Shown: one piece after another, positions 1 to 6,499 of the stretch | Layout of the letters: the number at the start of each line of letters is the position of its first letter | Position numbering within the stretch: position 1 is the stretch's first letter | From: Actinomycetes bacterium | GTDB taxonomy: Bacteria; Actinomycetota; Coriobacteriia; Coriobacteriales; Coriobacteriaceae | Assembly (NCBI GenBank): GCA_023441725.1 | Contig: JAEZNV010000192.1 | Coordinates: 1 to 10,074, forward strand | Reading direction: 5' to 3' | Length of the DNA: 10,074 nt | Made by a program: the position numbers and the translations under genes | Notes under the pieces: model-generated | Database searches by the model: none | Told to the model about the DNA's origin: nothing | What the model saw: the letters and a program-made list of their open reading frames with translations, nothing else

Positions 1-237
1 GGCGATATTACCGACGTCGGCGACGATGTCTCGGCCCGCCATGCCCATATCTGGTGCGATGCTCAAAATATCTGGCACGTCGAGGACTTGTCGTCCACCA
101 ACGGAACCGTGGTGGTAAACGGGGCCATGCGCGTCTGCATTCAGGTCGAGCCCGGCCGTTCCGCCCAACTCAATCCCGGCGACGAGCTCAGGCTCGGCGA
201 ATCCACTACCTACGCCATCCTCTTCGGTGCCCTCTAG
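1..237 (+). CDS. FHA-domain protein, 3' end (partial)
   Basis: The frame is open from base 1 and ends at TAG 235-237, giving the last 78 residues of a forkhead-associated domain protein. FHA domains bind phosphothreonine peptides, usually in Ser/Thr-kinase signalling. The core motifs are visible: SARHAHI near residues 11-17 of the fragment (the SxxH signature with the Arg that contacts phosphate), then DLSSTNGT, then NPGDELRLGES, which forms the last strands of the domain. The protein ends directly after the domain, so the FHA is C-terminal. The start lies outside the window. The fragment is nearly identical in protein sequence to the FHA domain encoded at 6500-6982. The family call is certain; the partner and pathway are unknown. 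Confidence 0.9.
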   Translation, partial: GDITDVGDDVSARHAHIWCDAQNIWHVEDLSSTNGTVVVNGAMRVCIQVEPGRSAQLNPGDELRLGESTTYAILFGAL

Positions 238-269
238 CCGGCAGATAGGGACGTTTCTTTTCTGCCGGC
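237..269. repeat. GC-rich inverted repeat after the FHA stop codon (copy A)
   Basis: GCCGGCAGA (237-245) pairs perfectly with TCTGCCGGC (261-269) around a 15-base T-rich loop. The left arm starts in the last base of the TAG stop. No T-run follows the stem on either strand, so it is not a classical intrinsic terminator. It may protect the 3' end of the FHA mRNA or be a REP-like intergenic element. The same structure is at 6982-7014. Confidence 0.6.
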
Positions 270-445
270 ACTTGGGGACACTCCTCGGCGCGCCAGAGCC
301 AGTCGCCCGGGGATGGAGGGGCCATTTTGGCCCTTGGCGGTCAGTCGGGGCGAAACTAGAAGATCTTTCCGATTCGCGGCTGTTCATGCTTGTAGAGCAT
401 CTAAAACAATAGGATGTTATTCTGGAATATGCCGGGTGCGTGAAC

Positions 446-475
446 TTGCCTGTCTTAGCCTTAATAAGGTATAGG
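446..475 (+). promoter_or_regulatory. Possible promoter before the methyltransferase remnant
   Basis: TTGCCT (446-451) and TATAGG (470-475) are 18 bases apart in the AT-rich stretch just after the repeat ends. Each box matches the sigma-70 consensus in four of six positions. It would read into the methyltransferase remnant at 538. This is a weak call from pattern only. Confidence 0.2.
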
Positions 476-537
476 GGAGTTTGGCTCAGGGGTTCCGTCT
501 TGTTCTTCAGCGCAGTATTGTGGGACAGATTTGCTGA

Positions 538-1187
538 GATTGGCGCCTTACACCGCAGAGCGCACGGAAGGCTCTCGATTTGTGTTCTGGCCCCAGAATA
601 CAGGGCCTGATACTTACCAACTGTGGCATGGATGTAACATCTGTAGAAATCAACCCTTTTGTTGTCGACCTTTGTAAGAAAAACACTGCCATCAACTCTT
701 TGGATGACGAAACTAGGGTGCTTGAGGGGAGCCTTTACTCCCCTCTGAGAGATGACTCATGTTTTTCGCTTGTCGTTGTGAATCCTCCGTTACTGCCGAT
801 TCCGGATGAGATTCCTTATCCCTTCGTTTGAGATGGAGGACAATCGGGTCTGGATAAAACACTTCGTATTCTTAAGGGTGGCGATACGCATTTAGAGAAA
901 AACGGTAAATACTGCTAATAGGGGTGACGACGATGGTGCAGGGGCGACCCGCGATGCTCTCATCAATACGTCGGATACTTGGGAAATCAGGTCTAGATGC
1001 ATGTATGATGATGCTGTGTGGCTATTCAATTAATCCGCGTTCCGAATGGGTGCAGGGTATAGCTGCGACATCGTATGCTTTTGACCCGGCGCGATACTCA
1101 GATATTTCTGAGGCGGTTGACGAAGTTTATACGCACTATGCCGCGCAAGGCGTTTCGGAAGTTTGCACATCTACGTTACGGGCTTAG
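538..1187 (+). pseudogene. Class I SAM-dependent methyltransferase, broken
   Basis: The conserved parts of a Rossmann-fold methyltransferase are spread over two frames. The first frame, open from 538, reads LDLCSGPRIQG (SAM-binding motif I), then VTSVEINP (acidic end of strand 2), then VVVNPPLLPIPDEIPYPFV (NPP motif IV). It hits TGA at 829-831 and resumes as DGGQSGLDKTLRILKGGD before TAA-TAG near 910. The C-terminal part continues in another frame from about 924 (GLDACMMM, EWVQGIAATS) to TAG 1185-1187. An earlier TGA at 535 also separates a TTG at 481, which is in the same frame behind a GGGGAG. At least one nonsense change plus a frameshift makes a functional enzyme unlikely. The substrate is unknown; NPP-type enzymes often modify N or O atoms of proteins or small molecules. 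It lies upstream of the ABC exporter on the same strand and may have belonged to the same cluster. Confidence 0.75.
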
Positions 1188-1502
1188 GTTTCTTCAAGCG
1201 AGCAGGCCGGTTGCGTTATTTCGAGCGATTTTTCTAGTCTAGACGACAAAAGGCAAAGGATTTGATGGGTATAAAACGCGGACGTTTGTGGGCGGATGCT
1301 CAAATCTATTGTGGCAATCGGGCGGTTGAAAAAGATATTTCAACCGCCCGATTGCCAGGTTCGTCGGAGGAGATGTCCGATTCCGACTCTCTTGTAGGAA
1401 GAGCTTGAGATCGTATTGGCCCAAGGCAATCTTAAAGCAGTCTCATTGGCAAATCTTCGCTCCTGTTGTGTTGAGGTGTAAGGTATCAGTGATTGATGTT
1501 TT
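1188..1502. other. Intergenic region upstream of the ABC exporter
   Basis: These 315 bases hold no gene I can support. A frame-shifted tail of the methyltransferase (reading RFLQASRPVALFRAIF) may extend to about 1240. A TATAAA at 1270-1275 could be a -10 box, but no good -35 is at the right distance. The main feature is the perfect hairpin at 1312-1357. Confidence 0.5.
1312..1357. repeat. Perfect 20-bp-stem inverted repeat upstream of the ABC gene
   Basis: Bases 1312-1331 are the exact reverse complement of 1338-1357, with a 6-base loop (AAGATA). The stem includes the GC block ATCGGGCGGTTGAAA. No T-run follows on either strand, so a simple intrinsic terminator is not indicated. It ends about 145 bases before the exporter start. 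It could be an RNA regulatory hairpin, an operator for a dimeric regulator, or a mobile-element end. Confidence 0.85.
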
Positions 1503-3155
1503 GTGGCGGGTAGATTGGGGCCTTCCTTGATTCGATGCGTTCTCTCGAGGTTCATCAGAGCAAAAGGGGCTTTCGTCTTCATTGCTATCACGGTGATTGG
1601 AACCGCTCTCTCCTATGCCATGCCATACGTGAACGGGAAATTCTTAGATTTTCTTCTCGGTAACCGCAGCGAAAGAGACGCCGTACTCTTCGCGCTCCTG
1701 GTTGCGTCAATAGGAGTTTTCTCCACCCTCTTTACTTATTTTGCAGGAACACTTTCCATTCGCATAACCACGAGACTTTCCTTTGATCTTCTCAGGGAGG
1801 CCGTCTTGCGTTTTGAAAGAGACGATTACTTGGTGAGTCGGACCATCGATCCAGCCTATACAACGCAACGGATTATTTCCGACTCCAGCGTGGTCTCATC
1901 CTTCGTTTTGGCGAATTTTATCAGTGCGCCGCTGTCCATTGTAGCCATTCCCATCGTATTGCTTATCATATGGTCAATTGATTCAACTCTCGCGGTGTTT
2001 TCCATCATTCTCCTCATCGTGTATTTCTGTGTAATTACTGGGTTGAGGAAACTTTTGTATAGGGTCACGTATGAGAAGAAAGAGGCGGACAGCGCCTTTT
2101 ACGCCGCAATTGCATCGCAGCTTAATCAGATTCTCAACATTCAACTGACATCTTCGTACGGCAAGAGCGAACAAGCGCTCGACGCTGGGTTTAAGAGCTA
2201 TTTTCCCAAAGTTTTGCGCTCCGGAAAGCTATCATATTCTCTGACATCGCTCGATGGTCTTTTCGCAGCGTTGTTTCAAGCGGTGATACTTGTTGTTTCC
2301 GGAGTACGAATCATTAACGGAACTATGTCAATAGGCGAGTACACTATCATCGGTACATACTTCGCGGTTCTCTTTAAGACTTTGAAAAGTATGATGTCAT
2401 TGTTCAAATCCTATCAAGATGCCAAAGCATCATGGGATAGGACGGCTATCGCGACGAGAGAAAAGGAGAGATCGGGGTGGAATCGGACCGATTTAGCTAA
2501 ACTCGATGAAATAAATGACATTTCGGTATCTGATTTGGAATTCTCGGTTGCCCTTCCAGACGGATCTGTCCGAGAGGTCCTCGGCGGGTTTTCTTTCAAG
2601 TTTTCCGGTCCTGGTACATATTGCATAGTTGGGGAAAACGGAAGAGGCAAGACGTCACTTCTTTACTTGATGCTCGGGCTATACTCATCGAAAGGCAAAG
2701 TAAAATACAACGGCGTGCCAATCGAAGAATGCGACTTGGATTACATACGTGCGAGAGAGATATCGTGCTGCCCACAGTCGTGCTTCGCGCCGGACGAAAC
2801 GGTGAAAGAGCTGTTAGAGTATTTCGACACGCCCTTTTCTTCCTATCACCGGGGTGTAGATGGCCTACTTTCGCTGGAAAACAGCGTGAAGGAGTTGCTC
2901 GGGAAACGTTGCTCCGCGCTTTCGGGCGGTGAGCTGCGCCGAGTGTACTTATGGTCGGCGATTTCGCGCAAGTCGTCAGTTTTGGTACTCGACGAGCCCA
3001 CGACTGGGTTAGACGCTGTAAGCCGCGCCGAGCTTGCGGCCTATGTTAAGCGCAACAAGCAAAGCCAGCTGATCATCGTTGTCTCTCACGATGACGAGAT
3101 GGTCGGCGCGGTAGAAGGGGTAGTGGATTTAGGCAGCATGTACCAGGGTAAATGA
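1503..3155 (+). CDS. ABC exporter, fused membrane and ATPase domains (peptide type)
   Basis: This 550-residue half-transporter should work as a homodimer, using ATP to export a substrate across the cell membrane. The N-terminal part (about 20-310) has roughly six hydrophobic helices, near 22-40, 60-80, 139-157, 161-179, 255-271 and 280-300. The ATPase domain (about 340-545) is complete: Walker A GENGRGKTS (377-385), Q-loop Gln425, signature LSGGE (473-477), Walker B VLVLDEP with Asp497/Glu498, and switch His529. There is no C39 peptidase domain at the N-terminus, so it cannot itself trim a double-glycine leader. The frame opens just after a TGA at 1494-1496; GTG 1503 is the first start, but no good ribosome site precedes it. 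TTG 1527 behind GGGG is an alternative. It is convergent with the RiPP operon, whose product is a plausible but unproven substrate; it could instead have served a lost neighbour of the methyltransferase remnant. Confidence 0.92.
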   Translation: MAGRLGPSLIRCVLSRFIRAKGAFVFIAITVIGTALSYAMPYVNGKFLDFLLGNRSERDAVLFALLVASIGVFSTLFTYFAGTLSIRITTRLSFDLLREAVLRFERDDYLVSRTIDPAYTTQRIISDSSVVSSFVLANFISAPLSIVAIPIVLLIIWSIDSTLAVFSIILLIVYFCVITGLRKLLYRVTYEKKEADSAFYAAIASQLNQILNIQLTSSYGKSEQALDAGFKSYFPKVLRSGKLSYSLTSLDGLFAALFQAVILVVSGVRIINGTMSIGEYTIIGTYFAVLFKTLKSMMSLFKSYQDAKASWDRTAIATREKERSGWNRTDLAKLDEINDISVSDLEFSVALPDGSVREVLGGFSFKFSGPGTYCIVGENGRGKTSLLYLMLGLYSSKGKVKYNGVPIEECDLDYIRAREISCCPQSCFAPDETVKELLEYFDTPFSSYHRGVDGLLSLENSVKELLGKRCSALSGGELRRVYLWSAISRKSSVLVLDEPTTGLDAVSRAELAAYVKRNKQSQLIIVVSHDDEMVGAVEGVVDLGSMYQGK

Positions 3156-3746
3156 TGACAAGTGTAGTGCTACCCAACTGGCAGAGATAACAAAAAGGCG
3201 ATGCAGATGCACGTAGCATTCAGGCGGTTCGGACTCGGTGCCTTCACGCCATCGCAACGCTTTCAGATATAGTTCTCGTTCTCTTACTAAAGGAAACTTT
3301 AGTCTACGTCATCTTGTCGAGACAGAGGTGAAGCGAAGTGTTGTCGCGACGTATCTTATTCCAGGTGGCTCAGTATCAGCGTGAGAATCGCACCAAAGTG
3401 TACTTACGATTCTCGTGTCCCACGGACAACATGAGCTGAGCATTGAGGTTCCACCCTTTGCTGCAACTACACGGGGTTGGACGGCAATGAATATGCCGGG
3501 CCGCATACCACGCGCAGCGGGGGTCCATGTCCCAGTATGTTGCCTACAGCAGCCTCGATGTCCACGCACACATCATCTCTGCCTTCGCGTTCAATCCATT
3601 TGCCGGAGAGTGCGAGGGTTGCCAGGCCGTAGAATTCGAGCCGAACAAATGAAATGCGGTATCAGCGCATAGGATTAAACTGACGATTGCTTTGCACTGA
3701 GAATACGCTTGGAAAGCCGCTATGGGTGGCGGCCCGGGTTAAATAG
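3156..3746. other. Region between exporter and terminator, mostly gene debris
   Basis: No intact gene is seen. Open stretches here (for example 3415-3672 on the + strand) lack ribosome sites and recognisable motifs. The one protein-like piece I can place is the possible transposase start at 3527-3652. No terminator is visible directly after the exporter stop; the nearest strong one is at 3747-3791. Confidence 0.5.
3527..3652 (+). pseudogene. Possible N-terminal remnant of an IS110-like transposase
   Basis: An ATG at 3527 opens 41 codons to TGA 3650-3652. The product begins MSQYVAYSSLDVHAHIISAF and continues FNPFAGE. IS110-family transposases begin with a short strand ending in an IDVH/LDVH-type motif, whose Asp is the first acidic residue of the DEDD catalytic site, followed by a second strand and a G-E turn. 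The match is by motif shape only, and only about a tenth of a normal transposase is left. If right, it is a scar of mobile-element activity inside the island. It could also be unrelated coding debris. Confidence 0.35.
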
Positions 3747-3791
3747 AGAAGCCCGTCCGATCACTTTCATGTGGCGAACGGTCGGGCTTCT
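3747..3791. terminator. Bidirectional intrinsic terminator
   Basis: AGAAGCCCG (3747-3755) pairs perfectly with CGGGCTTCT (3783-3791). A T-T mismatch and three further GC pairs (3757-3759 with 3779-3781) extend the stem to 13 positions around a 19-base loop. The + strand continues TATT and the - strand continues CTATTT, so both directions have a short T-rich tail. It lies 64 bases after the stop of the minus-strand operon and would also stop read-through from the exporter side. Confidence 0.75.
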
Positions 3792-3855
3792 TATTCCACT
3801 TGCCAATGCTCGGCTCATATTGGAAGAAAGCTACGCTAATGTTTGCGTGACACTC

Positions 3856-3963
3856 CTATTTTCTCCGAAGAAAGAGTCGGATAATGAAGAATAGAATTAA
3901 AAAAGGTGCCAGATATAACGCAAGTATAAAGGCTAATCCAACGAGACCTTGCAATAATGGCAT
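3856..3963 (-). CDS. Small single-helix membrane peptide (35 residues)
   Basis: ATG (3963-3961) is preceded by a strong GGGAGGAG (3966-3973), and the frame ends at TAG (3858-3856). The product starts MPLLQGLVGLAFILALYL, stays hydrophobic through FLILFFII, and ends with the basic tail RLFLRRK. It is one long membrane-spanning segment with a positive C-terminus, so the C-terminus probably stays in the cytoplasm. It begins 78 bases after the precursor 2 stop and is the last gene before the terminator, so it should be co-transcribed with the RiPP genes. I do not recognise a family. Immunity to the mature peptide, an export helper, or a membrane-active toxin would all fit; none is shown. Confidence 0.65.
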   Translation of the reverse strand: MPLLQGLVGLAFILALYLAPFLILFFIIRLFLRRK

Positions 3964-4041
3964 AACTCCTCCCAGACACGAGATTTTGGTATTTGTTCCC
4001 ATCTTATTCTGAATTGGACCAAATAGTTCCTAGCCACAAAA

Positions 4042-4221
4042 CTACTCGTCAACTGGATCGCACCAATCTGCTGGCAAAACACAGCTTGATTCTTTATCGA
4101 CATAGCACCAATCCGCAACAGGGCACTCGGCGATGTCGTAAAAATTGCATATATCAACTCCAAGACAACAAGGCTCAACGGGAGGATGTTCATTTGAACC
4201 AACAGGATGGATATGCTTCAT
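4042..4221 (-). CDS. RiPP precursor peptide 2, Cys/Asp-rich (59 residues)
   Basis: ATG (4221-4219) follows GAGGAG (4227-4232) with 5 bases of spacing; the stop is TAG 4044-4042. The leader begins MKHIHPVGSNEHPPVEP. The core from residue 18 has seven Cys (18, 19, 25, 33, 39, 47, 54) and six Asp in step with them: C19-D23, C25-D29, C33-D37 and C54-D58 are C-x3-D, C39-D42 is C-x2-D, C47-D52 is C-x4-D. The pieces CLGVDICNFYD, CPVADWCYVD and CVLPADWCDPVD form three modules. No signal peptide, helix or double-glycine site is seen. It starts 30 bases after the precursor 1 stop, and both follow the radical SAM gene. The likely fate is thioether crosslinking by that enzyme, by analogy with ranthipeptides; linkage and activity are inferred. 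Confidence 0.85.
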   Translation of the reverse strand: MKHIHPVGSNEHPPVEPCCLGVDICNFYDIAECPVADWCYVDKESSCVLPADWCDPVDE

Positions 4222-4251
4222 AACAGCTCCTCACCTTAATCCAATTAGAGA

Positions 4252-4455
4252 CTACGTTTGATCAATGCCACAGTGATCTACAACGCAGATGCTGCCGCCA
4301 TCCATGTCATAGTCGCAGTAATCGTATGCACCACAGCCATCTGCTTTATCATAAACAGTACAGATGTCAGTAATGCCCAAGAGGCAGTCAAAAGACATCG
4401 GCTTCACGCCTGCCTCGTCGCCACTTCCTGGATTAATCGGATGAATATGCTTCAC
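4252..4455 (-). CDS. RiPP precursor peptide 1, Cys/Asp-rich (67 residues)
   Basis: The frame is open upstream to 4503, but the start is set at GTG 4455-4453 because GGGAGG (4461-4466) sits 5 bases before it and because the product then begins MKHIHP, exactly as in precursor 2. The stop is TAG 4254-4252. The leader runs to about residue 23. The core has six Cys (24, 32, 41, 47, 57, 62), each followed by Asp: C32-D36 and C41-D45 are C-x3-D; C47-D50, C57-D60 and C62-D65 are C-x2-D; C24-D30 is C-x5-D. The modules CLLGITDICTVYD, CGAYDYCDYD and CVVDHCGID match those of precursor 2 in order. The core is strongly acidic. It lies 169 bases after the maturase stop. The product is probably a crosslinked, secreted ranthipeptide-like molecule. 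Confidence 0.88.
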   Translation of the reverse strand: MKHIHPINPGSGDEAGVKPMSFDCLLGITDICTVYDKADGCGAYDYCDYDMDGGSICVVDHCGIDQT

Positions 4456-4460
4456 GACTA

Positions 4461-4466
4461 CCTCCC
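4461..4466 (-). promoter_or_regulatory. Ribosome binding site deciding the GTG start of precursor 1
   Basis: On the minus strand GGGAGG is followed by TAGTC and then GTG at 4455. It selects this GTG over the upstream ATG at 4503, which would add 16 residues without a ribosome site and break the MKHIHP match with precursor 2. Confidence 0.75.
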
Positions 4467-4624
4467 TTTGAGTGCAGAAAAACCTCAATATTGTGTATAA
4501 CAAACCAAGATGTCTAGTTCACCATATTTCTAGAATGGTTTCGGCGAACGTAGCAATAAGCTTCGCAGACGGTAATCAGAAGAACGAACACCTCCACAAT
4601 GGTGACAGCAATGCGCTGAACCGC

Positions 4625-5983
4625 TTATTCCGATACAGTAGCTTCTCGTTGATTTTTCTCCTGCGAAGATGAGTGGCGGGAAATAAGGTCAAAAGCCATC
4701 TCGTAGCACATTTTTCTATATTCACATGATGCAGGGTGTAGACTCTTGGGCAAGTAGCCGTGCTCGTCTGCAGCCTCCCAGCTACAGCCCCCACCACAGA
4801 AAGACCGAGCCCAACAGTCCGTACAGTCAATTCTTTTTTCGACACCCTGACTCCAGTTTTCAATATACCTAGTTTCGTCAATTCCGGTGACGATGTTGCC
4901 CATTTTGAATCGCATCATCCCGACAAACCTGTGACAGGGGTATACGTCCCCTTCGGGAGTCACGGAAATAAAACGCCTGCCAGCCCCGCATCCGACAAAG
5001 GCGATCCTGTTGCTCATAATCAAATCAACTGCAGTTTTCAATGTTCTAAACAAGGGCTTTTCCCCTTGATCAATCTGTTTGAGATATTGATCCGCCAAAT
5101 CTATTAGGCCCGCCCTGATTTTGTTTAATGAGTGTTCGTCGAGTTTGATATTCTCATCGAATGAGCTCACGGGCGAGAAGTAAATCCTTCTGAAGCCCAT
5201 CTCTTTAAACTGAAGATAGTCTTCAACAAGGTTACAGTTATTATTTGTTAAGGTCGCTCTTGCGCCGAAGGGGAACGACTCGGAAAAACGACGAACGTTT
5301 TTGTCGATATCGGAGAAAGAGCCGCCTCCCGTCTTGTACGGGCGCGATGCATCGTGCTTGCATCCTGTACCATCGAGACTAATCAGAACAGAAAACCCGT
5401 GCTCCTTGAAAGAATTCACAGCAGTGTCATTCAAAAGCGTTCCGTTGGTCGTAATAGAGTAGGTAAAGTTTCTATTGGGGTATATTCTTTTTGAATAGTC
5501 GACCGTTTTCCATATCAGCGGCTCGTTAATCATGGGTTCCCCACCAAAAAAGACGATCGCAAGCGTTTCGTTTTCCGATGAACTTGCGACGAGGTAGTCG
5601 ACCGCCTTGAAGGCTATCTCGTCTGTCATCAGCAGAGGAGACGTTCCATAATCTCCTTTACCGGCAAAACAGTAACTACAACCAAGGTTGCATGCATGTG
5701 AAACGTGGAGTTCGATGGATCTAAGTTTTCGAGGCGTGTCTTTTGTTAAGAAAGTCCGCTCAGACAATCGTTGATACTCATCAATGTCGTCTTCAAGTTC
5801 TGCTATGGTCGTTTGGTCGTAGCCTTTCGCAGCAAGTGACTTTGTTAGCAACTTCGAGTTGACCGTTCTTCCCGATGCTTCAAATATGCGAAGCGCATCT
5901 TCTGATGCTTGGTCAACCTGAAAGCAATTGCGAGTGACCTCATCGAAGCAGTAACGACGATCACTTACTGAGAAAAAATGCAT
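4625..5983 (-). CDS. Radical SAM/SPASM peptide maturase (SCIFF/ranthipeptide type)
   Basis: This 452-residue enzyme should cleave SAM reductively with a [4Fe-4S] cluster and form crosslinks in the nearby precursors. Residues 1-85 resemble the precursor-binding N-terminus of SCIFF/CcpM-type maturases (MHFFSV, YCFDEVT, DQASEDALRIF). The radical SAM core carries C98-x3-C102-x2-C105 (CNLGCSYC), FFGGEP at 145-150 and ISLDGT at 201-206. The SPASM region has Cys332, 350, 387, 390, 396, 400, 420 and 426, including VTPEGDVYPCHRFVG and CTDCWARSFCGGGC, enough for two auxiliary clusters. ATG 5983 is preferred because GAGG (5989-5992) lies 5 bases upstream; GTG 6013 would add ten residues with poorer spacing. 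It is the first gene of the minus-strand operon. Known relatives make Cys-to-carbon thioethers; the exact target carbon here is inferred. Confidence 0.93.
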   Translation of the reverse strand: MHFFSVSDRRYCFDEVTRNCFQVDQASEDALRIFEASGRTVNSKLLTKSLAAKGYDQTTIAELEDDIDEYQRLSERTFLTKDTPRKLRSIELHVSHACNLGCSYCFAGKGDYGTSPLLMTDEIAFKAVDYLVASSSENETLAIVFFGGEPMINEPLIWKTVDYSKRIYPNRNFTYSITTNGTLLNDTAVNSFKEHGFSVLISLDGTGCKHDASRPYKTGGGSFSDIDKNVRRFSESFPFGARATLTNNNCNLVEDYLQFKEMGFRRIYFSPVSSFDENIKLDEHSLNKIRAGLIDLADQYLKQIDQGEKPLFRTLKTAVDLIMSNRIAFVGCGAGRRFISVTPEGDVYPCHRFVGMMRFKMGNIVTGIDETRYIENWSQGVEKRIDCTDCWARSFCGGGCSWEAADEHGYLPKSLHPASCEYRKMCYEMAFDLISRHSSSQEKNQREATVSE

Positions 5984-6499
5984 ACGTTCCTCAATTTCAT
6001 GCTGGACTGGCACTAACCTTGTTTATTGTTGCGCAGCTATAAAAAACCACCAGCGGGGATTCGGTGTGCGGCCCAATCGGACTCCCAAAAGGTTCTATTT
6101 GAGACTGGCAAGCTTTGTGTTGTTGGCACTTCGACAGCGCTCTTTATTCCAACATGGAGCCTCGCAGTTTGAGTCGACTTGCCTCTGGAAGGTCCGATCT
6201 TAACTTGATTTAGGATGAAAACAGATTACAGGCGCGCTCCTCTAGAAAGAAAGGAAACCAATCGCCGCCTTTCACCAGGAAAGTTTTTATAGCCCACCTC
6301 GAGCAAAATGAAAGATGCGAGAGCGATTGGGGAACAACGCGAATCTCCCCTTTTGGGTGGGAGCGAGCCTTCAGCCACCGGCGAACGACTCGCCCTGGTC
6401 AGAATCTGGAAGTGGTGCCGGGCCGCTTGGGCCTCCCCGGTGACTTCGTGGGGCTTACCTGCCTGACGTCGAGGAGTACATCCGCAAGATTCGTTCCCT
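5984..6499. other. Region upstream of the maturase and the second FHA gene
   Basis: The stretch up to about 6230 should contain the promoter of the minus-strand operon, but I see no box pair I would defend. From about 6240 the + strand holds short protein-like pieces in different frames, for example DVEEYIRKIRSLCRLLSR (from 6465, closed by TAG 6525-6527). These may be decayed sequence of the gene that once preceded or continued into FHA copy B. No RNA gene is recognised. Confidence 0.45.

Larger units (their letters stand above)
1..343 (+). repeat. Direct repeat, copy A (FHA 3' end plus downstream DNA)
   Basis: Bases 1-343 align with 6746-7088 at a constant offset of 6745, with substitutions but no net indel. 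The match covers the FHA coding end, the hairpin after the stop, and about 75 further non-coding bases up to a shared CCCTTGGCGGTCA. It then stops abruptly. Conservation of non-coding DNA shows a segmental duplication, not just two related proteins. The copy may extend left of the window. Confidence 0.85.

Noticed and set aside
538..1187. Recoding of TGA as an amino acid in the methyltransferase
   Set aside because: A frameshift and TAA-TAG follow as well, and the rest of the window uses TGA as an ordinary stop (for example after the exporter), so decay is simpler.
1312..1357. CRISPR repeat or tRNA-like element
   Set aside because: It is a single hairpin without spaced copies and without cloverleaf features; no CRISPR array, tRNA or rRNA was seen anywhere in the window.
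3933..4202. 89-codon minus-strand frame over precursor 2 and the membrane peptide
   Set aside because: It is out of frame with two small genes that have good ribosome sites and, for precursor 2, a paralogue next door; it has no ribosome site of its own.
4258..4500. 80-codon plus-strand frame opposite precursor 1
   Set aside because: It is a shadow of the precursor on the other strand; no ribosome site, no motif.
4576..5107. Two frames of 101 (minus) and 115 (plus) codons over the end of the maturase
   Set aside because: Both overlap the Cys-rich SPASM coding region in other frames and show no family features.
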